Shown here: piece after piece, positions 35,392 through 43,882 of the stretch | Layout: each line of letters starts with the position of its first letter | Position numbering within the stretch: the stretch's first letter is position 1 | DNA from: a virus | DNA: 64,000 nt | Reading direction: 5' to 3' (one strand) | Virus record (IMG/VR): IMGVR_UViG_3300044679_000013 | Coordinates: 1-64,000 of that record | Notes under the pieces: generated by a model | The model's input: only the letters and a program-made list of their open reading frames with translations | Told to the model about the DNA's origin: nothing | Database searches by the model: none | Position numbers and translations under genes: made by a program

Positions 35392-36075
35392 TTATCCTGT
35401 CCTCTTTTGTCGGAATCCGGCGCGGAACTTGTTGGCATTGATGTAAGCTCCAACTCGCTCAATCTTCCGCGCCATATCTTCAATCTCTTGTGCTTTATTG
35501 ACCGATCTACCACCGTAGCCGATAGTCAGGCCTTCGCGCGTAGCTTGCTGTTCAGCCCATCGCTCATCGAATAACTGGTCTTTGCGGCGCTCTTTTTCTA
35601 GTTCTTCATCTCTCAGGGCAATTCGAATGTCTGAGTAGGAGTTGACTCTTCCCATCCAAACGGCACGCGCGGCCAATTCAACCAATCCAGGTTCCAGTGG
35701 AACAAATCCATCCCAGCCTTTAATTGGCTTGCCATCTTGATCTTTCAACTGAAACACTTCGCAGGATTCGTACTCACCGTGAACTGGAAATGGCCCACAA
35801 GAATAGAATCCGTCTGCGGTCACCGTGTTTCGTTCCCACGCTTCAGGATTTCCGTATCTTGACGCCGCCATCCATCGTTCGAGAATCCACTTCGGACTAA
35901 CTCCGTACTTTGGAACTACTCGATATTCGTGTACTGCTCGGTCTTCCCAAAACCCTCCCATGATCCGCGTGCGCGACGGTGCCCAGACAACTCGGAAGTT
36001 TCTCTCTCCATAGGGATTTCGGCCAAACTTCTCTAGGCCCTCCGTCATGCGTTCTGGGGCGAGGATTAGGCGCAT
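35392..36075 (-). CDS. Hypothetical protein next to capsid gene
   Basis: The 227-residue product begins MRLILAPERMTEGLEKFG and is Arg/Glu-rich with a long helical C-terminus. Its first 16 codons are duplicated 380 bases upstream (36413-36457). The ATG overlaps the stop of the gene before it by 10 bases. No family is recognised. Confidence 0.65.
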   Translation of the reverse strand: MRLILAPERMTEGLEKFGRNPYGERNFRVVWAPSRTRIMGGFWEDRAVHEYRVVPKYGVSPKWILERWMAASRYGNPEAWERNTVTADGFYSCGPFPVHGEYESCEVFQLKDQDGKPIKGWDGFVPLEPGLVELAARAVWMGRVNSYSDIRIALRDEELEKERRKDQLFDERWAEQQATREGLTIGYGGRSVNKAQEIEDMARKIERVGAYINANKFRAGFRQKRTG

Positions 36076-36344
36076 GGCACGCTCGAAACGACCAATAAAT
36101 CAGTGGGCTGCATATCGGAAGGCAGTTGGTCAAGATAGATGCGTTTGAGCTTTATACTAACGGCCATCACCGTGACGGCTCCACGATGCACGTTTCCGTC
36201 ATTTGAATAGACTTCTATTCTGCTTCCCTCTGCGAATGATTTAGGTGCGCAGACTTCAATCCAATCCTTGCGGCGGCAGAAATCGAGCGCCGTATCAAGT
36301 ACACCTGCACCATCCAGCGGGTAGGCATCGTTTTCTAATGGCAT
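36066..36344 (-). CDS. Hypothetical protein, probably leaderless message
   Basis: The 92-residue product starts one base after a late-promoter element and has no ribosome site, so its message would begin at or next to the ATG. The product is a small alpha/beta protein ending SVPCA. It could be a head completion or decoration protein, by place only. Confidence 0.6.
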   Translation of the reverse strand: MPLENDAYPLDGAGVLDTALDFCRRKDWIEVCAPKSFAEGSRIEVYSNDGNVHRGAVTVMAVSIKLKRIYLDQLPSDMQPTDLLVVSSVPCA

Positions 36345-36345
36345 C

Positions 36346-36363
36346 TCTGGATTATCTAAACTG
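36346..36363 (-). promoter_or_regulatory. Late-promoter-type element, copy B
   Basis: CAGTTTAGATAATCCAGA on the minus strand, identical to copy A, ends one base before the ATG at 36344. It follows a terminator hairpin directly. Confidence 0.65.
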
Positions 36364-36457
36364 AAAAAAGGGCTGCGATTCGTGAAAATCGCAGCCCGTG
36401 AAGAGGGTTCTTCTCTAGGCCTTGCGTCATGTGCTCGGGAGCTAGAATCAGGCGCAT
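36356..36457 (-). pseudogene. Remnant duplicate of a gene start
   Basis: The 33-codon frame begins MRLILAPEHMTQGLEK, 14 of 16 residues identical to the start of the protein at 35392-36075. It then runs through the terminator hairpin and stops inside promoter B. The DNA matches 36031-36075 closely. It is best read as the scar of a segment duplication. Translation is possible. Confidence 0.6.
36364..36397 (-). terminator. Rho-independent terminator
   Basis: On the minus strand a perfect 11-bp stem (GGGCTGCGATT with AATCGCAGCCC, six-base loop) is followed by six T residues at 36369-36364. It ends the transcript carrying the 36448 gene and the small remnant ORF, and abuts promoter copy B. Confidence 0.85.
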
Positions 36458-36798
36458 GAAAGATTCACAATCTTGGCAATAATCTCGCCTTCGCGCGCAA
36501 AGCATACCTGCGAGTCGGCCACCTCACTCACGAGTTCAATAGGAATACCCGCGAGAGTACGCGGGAAATGTTTATAGCGAACGCGCGCCTCCATTTCGCT
36601 CGTCAATATGGATACCGCCACAAAGCCCGAATTAATCTCGAACGAATCACATTGTCGGCGGGTCATCCAAACGCAATCTGGTTGTCCGTGGTTCTCGTGA
36701 CACCTGTCCAAATGCAGAAGTACTTGCTGCACCATAACTGGAGACAGATTGGCTCCTTCTGCGTTCAGGACGTAAGCGTTCGCAGCCAGCAATGTCAT
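36448..36798 (-). CDS. Hypothetical protein downstream of capsid gene
   Basis: The 116-residue product starts two bases after promoter copy C without a ribosome site. The C-terminal part (RTLAGIPIELVSEVADSQVC) loosely resembles the E-loop and A-domain end of HK97-type capsid proteins, but this is weak. It lies between two copies of a 40-bp terminator repeat, suggesting insertion by duplication. Confidence 0.55.
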   Translation of the reverse strand: MTLLAANAYVLNAEGANLSPVMVQQVLLHLDRCHENHGQPDCVWMTRRQCDSFEINSGFVAVSILTSEMEARVRYKHFPRTLAGIPIELVSEVADSQVCFAREGEIIAKIVNLSCA

Positions 36799-36800
36799 TG

Positions 36801-36818
36801 TCGGGATTATTTAAACGA
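36801..36818 (-). promoter_or_regulatory. Late-promoter-type element, copy C
   Basis: TCGTTTAAATAATCCCGA on the minus strand ends two bases before the ATG at 36798, again predicting a leaderless message. Confidence 0.65.
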
Positions 36819-36824
36819 AAGAAT

Positions 36825-36852
36825 GGGCTGCGATTCGTGAAAATCGCAGCCC
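36825..36852 (-). terminator. Terminator hairpin behind the capsid gene
   Basis: This is an exact copy of the 11-bp-stem hairpin at 36370-36397. The following tract is ATTCTTTCGTTT rather than a T run, so termination may be partial. Forty bases (36825-36864 and 36370-36409) are identical between the copies. Confidence 0.7.
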
Positions 36853-36864
36853 GTGAAGAGGGTT
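36825..36864. repeat. 40-bp direct repeat, second copy of 36370-36409
   Basis: The repeat contains the terminator hairpin plus 12 flanking bases and is identical in both copies. Each is joined to a late-promoter element, so terminator and promoter moved as one module. Confidence 0.85.
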
Positions 36865-36874
36865 AACCAGCTAA

Positions 36875-38179
36875 CTAAAAGTTGCTGGGTTTAGACAACG
36901 TATCCGAGTACGCGCCAGACCTTGCACGACTTGTGGCCACTTGAAATCCACAGACGAAGTAGAAAGCCTGCGCCGTTGCGACTCCACCATCCCCGCCATA
37001 GAGCGGAAATACGGTGATGCCGTCCACATCAAACAGAGCACAAGGCTTCGATTCGACGCGGAACCAATACTTCATGCAAACCAAGTCAAGGCGCGCTGGT
37101 AGGGCGTGGATGTTGGTAATCAATTCACGTCCAGCGATGGTCTTGATGCGCTTTTTCTTCAGATAATCCATGCGCTCATCGCCGCCCTTCTGACCTTCCT
37201 GCATGGTGAATGCAGTCTGACCAGAGCCAGAAGAGAAGCCGCCGGCGGAAGTGCTCACAAGTCCAAGCAACTCCCAAGAAGTGACCTGATCCACATTGCA
37301 GTGGGCAATGATTTCGTCCAAATCCTCAGTGTCAACGCCAGTAGCACGCTGCATGTAGGATTCGAGCGTCTGAATAATCAGCGGCGTCAAGGGACCCGAA
37401 GAGCCGCTAACGTAAGGCGTCGAGAGAATGCCAGGATAGCTCGCCCGAGGTACGCCAAACCAGTTACCTGTCGTGGATGACAGGTTAATGGCCGGAATAC
37501 CGTTCAGGGAGGTATTGGCAGTTCCCGAAGAGCCGTTGACCAAGAGCAAGTCGCCAGAGGTTGTTCCACCCGGTGCGGCTGCCTGCAGATAGAGAATGTT
37601 ATTGACCGAATCGACTGTCAGCACGGTAATGGTGCCACGATTCGTTCCGCCCAGAGCCGACCAGACTTGGTAGGTATTCTGAGACTGGAAGTTATTCGCG
37701 TTGGTGACCGTCAACTGGCCGGCAGTCGAAGCACTGGAAACCGTTGCCAAAGTACCGGAGCCATCCGAGGAGGCCACAAGGCCTTCCAGATTAGTGCGGA
37801 ACTGGCGAAGGTTCAGTTTGAAGGAATCTTTGAATACATCGACAACAGACTTCTCTTTCGAGTCAGTCTCCCACTCGGCTTCTTTCGTGATCTGAACAGC
37901 CTGGTTGAAATAAACCGGAGTGGTAGTGCCGTTGTCGTACTTCTCGCCAGCTCCCGGACCCATTGAAGTGCCGTCAGGGGTGAACTGGTTAAAGAGTGAT
38001 CCTGGGTAGGGAAGGAATGGAATACGGGCCAAACGTCCGCCGACTTCGAGTAGGTCAGTGCGAACGGAAAGGCGCGTCAGGAACGTGTCATCTTGCTGAA
38101 ATTGCGGGTAAACTGAGTCGCGAACTTTTTCCAGTTCGACGCCAATAGATGCCGCTGCATTTAGTGCTGGCTGAGCCAT
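36875..38179 (-). CDS. Major capsid protein (HK97-fold type)
   Basis: The 434-residue product has the expected order for this fold: helical N-arm, an extended region with FNQAVQITKEAEWETDSKEK, the long helix VDVFKDSFKLNLRQFRTNLEG, a beta insertion, and a C-terminal half with DELDE-like acidic helix and MDYLKKKRIKTIAG. It stands after the scaffold-like gene and behind a late promoter with a 115-base leader; GAGGTG gives the ribosome site. It is the best capsid candidate in the window. Confidence 0.8.
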   Translation of the reverse strand: MAQPALNAAASIGVELEKVRDSVYPQFQQDDTFLTRLSVRTDLLEVGGRLARIPFLPYPGSLFNQFTPDGTSMGPGAGEKYDNGTTTPVYFNQAVQITKEAEWETDSKEKSVVDVFKDSFKLNLRQFRTNLEGLVASSDGSGTLATVSSASTAGQLTVTNANNFQSQNTYQVWSALGGTNRGTITVLTVDSVNNILYLQAAAPGGTTSGDLLLVNGSSGTANTSLNGIPAINLSSTTGNWFGVPRASYPGILSTPYVSGSSGPLTPLIIQTLESYMQRATGVDTEDLDEIIAHCNVDQVTSWELLGLVSTSAGGFSSGSGQTAFTMQEGQKGGDERMDYLKKKRIKTIAGRELITNIHALPARLDLVCMKYWFRVESKPCALFDVDGITVFPLYGGDGGVATAQAFYFVCGFQVATSRARSGAYSDTLSKPSNF

Positions 38180-38473
38180 AAATTACACCTCAAAGAAAAT
38201 GAAATGAAGTTCACTTCCCTTGTCTTCGAGGCATCGGCTCGTTTTATGCGGGTTACGGTCCCGGTTGACGCTGCCAGTTAGAACAATGGGGTCTCGGGAT
38301 TATCTAAACTGAATCTGGAGTTTTGAGGGGTGGGGCCGATTTTCCTTGTCCCGCGCCTTCTGGGGCTTTCGCCTTAGGTAAGCATTCACCCGCTCGTGAA
38401 TGGAAGAATGATTTCTCCGTCCGCCGCTCGATCAGCCCCTTTATTTCCGAGCGGTTCTTTCGGGATCAGGATG
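38180..38473 (-). other. Capsid leader and intergenic region
   Basis: These 294 bases hold no convincing gene. The minus strand has late-promoter copy D (38294-38311) and then an untranslated leader of about 115 bases with a seven-codon mini-ORF (MPRRQGK) before the capsid ATG. Between 38312 and 38473 there is GC-rich sequence with a small GGC-GAAA-GCC hairpin. Confidence 0.6.
38294..38311 (-). promoter_or_regulatory. Late-promoter-type element, copy D (capsid gene)
   Basis: CAGTTTAGATAATCCCGA on the minus strand, 115 bases before the capsid start. This copy is the only one with a long leader and probably drives the most abundant late message. Confidence 0.65.
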
Positions 38474-39913
38474 TCAGTACCAGTAAGTCTTTCCAGTTCC
38501 TTTTTCGATCCAGATTTTCTTATTTCCTGTTTCCTTCGTTCCAAATAAGAAGGCGTCGTCTGCAGCATTGCGACTGCCGAACTTGCGAATCATGGCATCT
38601 CGATCTACCTGGCGCCCGTCGCCCGGATGTTTTTGTTCTGGTGCTCCGGTAGTAGTCGCTCCTGCTCCAGATTCCTGCCTGGATTGGCCTTCTGCCTTGC
38701 GCTCTTGCTTCTGAGTGGCGGAGAGGCCAGAGATACCAGCGTACTTTCTCCAGACTAAGCGAGCGGCTTCGGGCATTAACCGTTCTGCGACAGCCTTAGA
38801 CATCTTGAGCCATTGGTCATGCTGCCCAGCCGCGAGAAGCTTTTGACGTTTCGCTTTGCCATCTGGGTCGCGCTTCTCAACTACTTTCGCGAATGCGGCC
38901 TGAATATCATTCAGAAGATCAGTCTTGATCTGGGGCGAGAGCTTACGGGAACCCGCGACTAGCTTTAGGGCATTCTCGGCGGCGGTTGTCAGGATTGGAG
39001 TTGCTTTCCCGGCTAAAGCTTGCCGTTGTAAGTTCCATTCCTGTTGCTTGAGTTGCTGTTCGCGCTGAGAGAGCTTCGCTTCATCCGGTCCCTTGGCTGC
39101 AGGTTTGGCCGGCGCATTCTTGGCCGTTGCCTGCACGCCTTTAATCAGCTTCATTACCGCTTTGTACTCAGCCGAATCTGCGATCTCTGGTTTTTCGCCA
39201 AGCTTCGTCAATGCGAGCATGGCTGACATGCCCGACTCGTCTTGCTGCATCATCGTCGCCATGAACGTGCCAGCGGCGTCGTGCGCCCAGCCTTGCGGAT
39301 CGGCCTTTTGCCAGCGGTCGAGAATTGTGGGCATGTTCTTTGTCAGCCCATCGCCATTCTCATCCAGCCATTTATTGATGACTTCGCCATCTCCTGCATT
39401 CCAGCCATTCAGGAATGTGGCAGTTTCGCCTATTTCCTGTTTGACGGAATCCCATCCACCGAACGTATTGAGATCAGTCAAGAGCTCGCCAGCCACCTCA
39501 GGAGATTCAAAGTGCTCCTGATAGCGCTTGACCATCGAGACAGCTTTTTTGACTTGCTTAAAGACTTCCGGTTGAGCCTTTAGCGCTTCTTTGACGGTTT
39601 TATAGACATCAGGGCCGAACTCTTCAGCACTTGATTTATCTGTCGATTCGGTTTCGCCGGCATCAAAGTCTCCGAAGTCTCCAAAGTCCTCATCGCCCTC
39701 CGCTGAAATTCCCGCTTCCGCACGAACGGGTCCAGCATCTCCTTTTCCGTCAGTCGCATCGCTACCTCCAGGAATAGCTTTCCCGCCAGAACCTAAATCT
39801 CCACCCGTAGGAGGCGGAGTCGCGACGGAAGCTCCGCCTCCACCCACGGCAGGCGCACCAGCGGCAAACATCGTTCCACAAAAAAGTAAGTGGTTAAGAA
39901 GCCAATTCAGCAT
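38474..39913 (-). CDS. Scaffold-type protein
   Basis: The 479-residue product is acidic and disordered at the N-terminus (Gly/Pro then GDEDFGDFGDFDAGE), then a long helical coiled-coil region (about 90-430), and a basic C-terminus. That is the classic layout of a capsid scaffold, and it is directly upstream of the capsid gene. AAGGGGAAAC is the ribosome site. A protease role is not supported by any motif. Confidence 0.75.
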   Translation of the reverse strand: MLNWLLNHLLFCGTMFAAGAPAVGGGGASVATPPPTGGDLGSGGKAIPGGSDATDGKGDAGPVRAEAGISAEGDEDFGDFGDFDAGETESTDKSSAEEFGPDVYKTVKEALKAQPEVFKQVKKAVSMVKRYQEHFESPEVAGELLTDLNTFGGWDSVKQEIGETATFLNGWNAGDGEVINKWLDENGDGLTKNMPTILDRWQKADPQGWAHDAAGTFMATMMQQDESGMSAMLALTKLGEKPEIADSAEYKAVMKLIKGVQATAKNAPAKPAAKGPDEAKLSQREQQLKQQEWNLQRQALAGKATPILTTAAENALKLVAGSRKLSPQIKTDLLNDIQAAFAKVVEKRDPDGKAKRQKLLAAGQHDQWLKMSKAVAERLMPEAARLVWRKYAGISGLSATQKQERKAEGQSRQESGAGATTTGAPEQKHPGDGRQVDRDAMIRKFGSRNAADDAFLFGTKETGNKKIWIEKGTGKTYWY

Positions 39914-39925
39914 GTTTCCCCTTCA

Positions 39926-40135
39926 TCACTTCCCGCATGTTGGGCAATGTCGCTTAAATCTAGACCAAAATGGGCTGCATTCGGCGAGGGATGCCACGTA
40001 CTCAGGGTCCAATCTGGCCATTGCGTTTTTGCCGGTGTCGTTCATATCGAAGCTATCGCGCTTGATGGCGTACAGTTGCTCAAGAACGATAACGATGTCT
40101 CGTAACTTTTGCTCTACCGTCTGATCTGTAAGCAT
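39926..40135 (-). CDS. Small protein with C-terminal CPTC motif
   Basis: The ATG at 40135 follows GAGGATCA. A GTG at 40201 is in frame but lacks a good ribosome site. The 69-residue product is helical with a C-terminal HCPTCGK knuckle and one more Cys. It sits between the head genes and the XRE gene. Function is unknown. Confidence 0.55.
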   Translation of the reverse strand: MLTDQTVEQKLRDIVIVLEQLYAIKRDSFDMNDTGKNAMARLDPEYVASLAECSPFWSRFKRHCPTCGK

Positions 40136-40292
40136 TGATCCTCGTATGGCATAAGAGCAGTTCAGTTCTTCCCGAGAGGGAGCGGGTATCTGGTCCCGCA
40201 CTGCATCGGTTGTTACATAACTGGAGTAAGCAACCTGATTAATGCTTCCTGAGGGTCGAGATAGTCTCTATTCCGCTATCCGCTCCAGTTAT

Positions 40293-40310
40293 TCGGGATT
40301 ATTTAAACGG
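40293..40310 (-). promoter_or_regulatory. Late-promoter-type element, copy E, with half-copy
   Basis: CCGTTTAAATAATCCCGA on the minus strand. A second, partial copy at 40316-40333 keeps AAATAATCCCGA but has CAC in place of GTTT, 23 bases upstream. They precede the 39926 and scaffold genes. Confidence 0.6.
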
Positions 40311-40372
40311 AATTGTCGGGATTATTTGTGGAGTTTTTGAGGCTGCCAATGCTCTCCCTCGAAAGCAGTTGA

Positions 40373-40609
40373 CTAAGCTGAGCGTTGCGTGACCTCACTG
40401 GTTCGTGCGGGCGGTTCTACTGTCTGGAATAGCCACGTAGTGGGGTATCCCAGGCACTTCGCTATCTTCACTTTTTCCTCTTGGGTAAACTCGAATCGCC
40501 CGCTCAAGCAACGTGAAAATCGGCTTTCGCTGATCTCCGCCTCCGCCGCTACTTCGTAATTGGCGCGCCGAGCCTGACTGCAGGCCCAACACAAATTTGG
40601 AAATATCAT
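40373..40609 (-). CDS. XRE-family helix-turn-helix regulator
   Basis: The 78-residue product has the helix-turn-helix order of Cro/CI-type proteins: YEVAAEAEISESRFSRCLSG then EEKVKIAKCLGYPTTWLF. It is short, without an oligomerisation domain. It sits between portal and scaffold genes with its own late-type promoter (copy F), an unusual place for a regulator, so it may act late in infection. An ATG at 40625 in another frame is not preferred. Confidence 0.75.
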   Translation of the reverse strand: MIFPNLCWACSQARRANYEVAAEAEISESRFSRCLSGRFEFTQEEKVKIAKCLGYPTTWLFQTVEPPARTSEVTQRSA

Positions 40610-40647
40610 TTGATCCTTCCTCCACTGTGCAGCAGCAAGATATCCTG

Positions 40648-40665
40648 TCGAGATTATTTAAACGA
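40648..40665 (-). promoter_or_regulatory. Late-promoter-type element, copy F
   Basis: TCGTTTAAATAATCTCGA on the minus strand, 38 bases before the XRE gene and directly after the portal stop codon. It differs from copy G at one base. Confidence 0.6.
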
Positions 40666-40667
40666 GA

Positions 40668-43148
40668 TTACTGGACGGTTTTCGGGGAAATCTGCGGTGG
40701 ATGCTGTTTTCCTGAGGCCATATGAGTCTGAGCGAGTTCGGCTCCCACGTCTGCAGTGAGGTCTAATCCAGCCTGCTTGCCGACTTGCAATTTCCCTGAC
40801 GGACCCAAATCGGCGAAATTTATAGTCTCCGAGGGTGATTTAGGGGGCTTCGGTACTTTTGCCAGTTCCTTTGCTTGCTCAGATGCCGCGAAGCTTTGTA
40901 ACTGCTGTTGCTGTTGTGCGGCCTGATCTTTCTGCATTTGCGCTTTGTGGGCCAGCATGTGAAGCTTAACATTCAAGTAGCCCTCTGGCGTATCTCGTTT
41001 CGCCTGTTGGCCGGTTGGGGAATTCAGCCAGTTCTTGCAGACTGTGAATTCCGCCGTTGAATCGTCTACCTCAGGATCAATTGGCACTGAAGGTTCATAC
41101 ATCTGTTCTGGTGCCGGAGGCGGAGGAGGAGCTTGGCCTGTCAACTGTGCCGCTGCTGCCTGAAGTTTCGCTTGTTGCATGACTTGCACGTTCGGAATTG
41201 GCGGCTCTTCCAAGAGCTGCTTAATTTCGCCCATCTGCTTTTCGTCGGAATCCGCGCCAGGTATTTCCAAATCCTGTAAGCCTAAAAGGTCTTTCGCCAC
41301 AGCCATATTCTTCGGCAGACTCATTAGCGGGGCAGCGAAGGGCATCTGGAGAACTTCGTTGAGCGCTTCTTTGCGTTCTGCATGGGTATTTGGATAAGAC
41401 TCGTCGCCATCCGGCACACACGCCCAGTTTCCGTCGTGTAAATCTTCGAGGTCTACCAGTTTGTCGTCAACTCTGATCTTCCCATCTTCATCCGCTTCTG
41501 AAGCACGGTAATAAGCCCCGATCCGAATTAACTGCATCATGGACTTCGCGTAGCCTTCGCGAAACGCAGACCACGCAATTCCCGATTGGCCCTTGGACGC
41601 AGCTTGTAACAATTTAATTCCGCCTAGCGTAGAATTCGAAGGATCAGACTCACCAATCGCAGCGGGATATAGGCCTGTAAGAGATTGCGGAATTGACCCC
41701 AGAAGGGCTTGCCACATCGCATCTTCATCGACAGGAACCTGAGGCTGAGGTTCGACAAAGAACATATTCGCCGCATTGCCGCCTTGAGCAATGGTCATCG
41801 GGTAATGAGCGCCCGGACCTGCCTTTTCTTTCGCAATGGCTTGAAGATTTACCGTATCCTTGTCGCAGTAAATCGCTGGAATGGACTTCATCGCCCGTTC
41901 CATCTTTAAGTCTGTCAGATCGAGTAGGGCATCCTGTACGGGCATAATCAAATACCCGCACGAAGGCGTAGCCTGCCCGTCTCCCGGAAGAGGGTGAATG
42001 TCATTCCAGTGATCGTCCATCGACTCATTGCGCGATCGGCAATACGTTTCTCCAACCCACTCGACTAAACATCCGTCTGGGTAGTTATCCTCCATCCACA
42101 AGCGGTCTTGCTCATTGTCAATTTCTGCGAAGAATGATGGCCTAATCCAGTCACGCTCCCACGTCCCGAGCTGTCCTACAGTATCCCCGGTCTGCTGTAA
42201 CATCCTGAGACCTTGGGTTACGGCGATCCTCGTCGTGCGATCAAACGCGTATTCTCCCGGCCCCGGCTGCCCACCTTTTAACTGCTTGGCGCGCCATGGG
42301 AACATCGACTTCAATTTCCCCATCCCACACTCAAAAGCTAGTTGCCGGAAGTCTTTTGGCGAGGTTCTTTGTGCGGTGATCGGGACTTTACATTCCAGGA
42401 CTCCATAGGCGTCGATAACTTCCCCGCCTTTCGGCTGTCGCGGTTTCTTTTCTGGCGGATTACCGCCTTCCCCAATTCCTTCGTCTGACTCTTCGTCGTG
42501 AGCCTCATCTTCATAGCCAAAGCGAGCGCCATCCGTTACCCAACGGGAATAAAACGATGTTCTGCCATCCGTAAAAGACAGTCTGGCGGCGTCCATGCGA
42601 AAGTCTTTGATAGAATTTTGTGCTTCGATCTTCTCTCGCATTGTATCGGCGGCGGATGAAACCCTCAGAGCGTTTGGGGCATCAACTTTCTTTGCCTCCA
42701 TCCTGATCTTCCACGGCTCCGAGACGACCGTAATGTGTCCTCTGCCGAATGATTGGAAGATGTTCAGCGGATAATGAAGGGAAACGTCACCCGCATCAGC
42801 TTCCGTGGAGCTTGTGTTTCCACCTAGTAAACTGGGTTGCTCCCAAGTGTTCTGCTGTTCGTTCCAGCAAACATCGAACATCCCACGCCAGTAAAATCTC
42901 TGCTCCGCAGCCCGCTTGACTTCCTCGATCCGCGCGAACTGATCCTGTTGTGCGATCTTTCTGCAAAGCTCTTTAATGACTGCCTGATACCTTTCAGGGA
43001 TAAGCTGGGTCGTCTCTGGAGTCTTGCCGTATTTCTCCTTGAATGGCTTGTGGCCTTCGACAGACGTAGCTTCGCCAGGCGCGAATTTCTGCGTCAGGTC
43101 TTCCATCCCTTCTTGTTTATCGGGTTGGTCAGGCGTCATGTCTGGCAT
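40668..43148 (-). CDS. Portal protein
   Basis: At 826 residues this is larger than average and of P22-type size. The N-terminal third includes YWRGMFDVCWNEQQ and DVSLHYPLNIFQSFGRGHITV, the centre has GTWERDWIRPSFFAEID, and the C-terminal part has helical KQMGEIKQLLEE then Gln-rich helices. This arrangement fits podovirus portal proteins; the long Gln-rich C-terminal tail would be the barrel. Its place between terminase and scaffold supports the call. Confidence 0.85.
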   Translation of the reverse strand: MPDMTPDQPDKQEGMEDLTQKFAPGEATSVEGHKPFKEKYGKTPETTQLIPERYQAVIKELCRKIAQQDQFARIEEVKRAAEQRFYWRGMFDVCWNEQQNTWEQPSLLGGNTSSTEADAGDVSLHYPLNIFQSFGRGHITVVSEPWKIRMEAKKVDAPNALRVSSAADTMREKIEAQNSIKDFRMDAARLSFTDGRTSFYSRWVTDGARFGYEDEAHDEESDEGIGEGGNPPEKKPRQPKGGEVIDAYGVLECKVPITAQRTSPKDFRQLAFECGMGKLKSMFPWRAKQLKGGQPGPGEYAFDRTTRIAVTQGLRMLQQTGDTVGQLGTWERDWIRPSFFAEIDNEQDRLWMEDNYPDGCLVEWVGETYCRSRNESMDDHWNDIHPLPGDGQATPSCGYLIMPVQDALLDLTDLKMERAMKSIPAIYCDKDTVNLQAIAKEKAGPGAHYPMTIAQGGNAANMFFVEPQPQVPVDEDAMWQALLGSIPQSLTGLYPAAIGESDPSNSTLGGIKLLQAASKGQSGIAWSAFREGYAKSMMQLIRIGAYYRASEADEDGKIRVDDKLVDLEDLHDGNWACVPDGDESYPNTHAERKEALNEVLQMPFAAPLMSLPKNMAVAKDLLGLQDLEIPGADSDEKQMGEIKQLLEEPPIPNVQVMQQAKLQAAAAQLTGQAPPPPPAPEQMYEPSVPIDPEVDDSTAEFTVCKNWLNSPTGQQAKRDTPEGYLNVKLHMLAHKAQMQKDQAAQQQQQLQSFAASEQAKELAKVPKPPKSPSETINFADLGPSGKLQVGKQAGLDLTADVGAELAQTHMASGKQHPPQISPKTVQ

Positions 43149-43157
43149 GAGCGCCTC

Positions 43158-43568
43158 TTATCTCTTGAATGTCGCTGTGGTGGTAACCGCGTTGGCAGGC
43201 TTGGAGGAAACGTAGAGCGCAACAAATCGCGCATTCGTGTAGGGCATGTCAAGATGAACAGATGTTCCCGTGACTGGATCGAGTTGGGCTTGTGTAACCT
43301 GATAAGTCGTATCTGGCATCGAGTAGCCAGCCGACCCCAGAGAATCTTTGGCCGAAAAGACAACATTGAAGGTAAAGTTTCCCGGAGCCGCACTGAACTC
43401 AAGGTCAAGGCTGATCGGGTTCCCACTGCCCAGAGGATAGTTACTCAGAGCCAGCGCTTGAGAGTATTCGCCGTTCGTAACAGCTTCGGCGCTGAACACG
43501 TCTACAGATGCACCCGGAAACAGGGTGGCGAGAGAAAGTGTCGCCGAACTTTGGACGTAGGCTGGCAT
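43158..43568 (-). CDS. Small beta-rich virion protein
   Basis: The 136-residue product has no Cys, is beta-rich, and is coupled to its upstream neighbour (ATG overlaps). It resembles head decoration or minor structural proteins by composition only. Confidence 0.6.
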   Translation of the reverse strand: MPAYVQSSATLSLATLFPGASVDVFSAEAVTNGEYSQALALSNYPLGSGNPISLDLEFSAAPGNFTFNVVFSAKDSLGSAGYSMPDTTYQVTQAQLDPVTGTSVHLDMPYTNARFVALYVSSKPANAVTTTATFKR

Positions 43569-43882
43569 TAGTGTTTCGCTGACATAAACGCTAGTGCAAG
43601 TCGTGCGCGTTTCCCGGTCTTGCCGGGAGCAGATTTCTTTTCTTCGGCATACTCGCGGGTTGATTTCCCCGCTCTTGCGGCGGCGCCGGAAAACACGCCC
43701 TTAGTCCCAGCGTGCTTCTCGCGTTCCGATTCGTCCTGCATCCACTTATCAGCCATCTTGTGCTCCGGCAAACCGCTAAAGTCGGTTGCGTGATTCCACT
43801 CGTCTACGTTCACGCCTTGCTTCTCAAGCTTGGCGCGGTTGGCATTGAAGTAAGCCGCTTGCGCTTTGCTCTTGTACGGCAC
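43568..43882 (-). CDS. Conserved phage hypothetical protein
   Basis: The start MPYKSKAQAAYFNANRAKLE matches a widespread small phage protein that begins with an MPYKSKAQ motif. The 104-residue product is very basic, and a VDEWNHATDFSGLPEHK segment is diagnostic of that group. Function is not known to me. Confidence 0.75.
   Translation of the reverse strand: MPYKSKAQAAYFNANRAKLEKQGVNVDEWNHATDFSGLPEHKMADKWMQDESEREKHAGTKGVFSGAAARAGKSTREYAEEKKSAPGKTGKRARLALAFMSAKH

Noticed and set aside
38386-38568. 60-residue frame overlapping the end of the scaffold gene
   Set aside because: It has no ribosome site and lies mostly under the scaffold gene in another frame.
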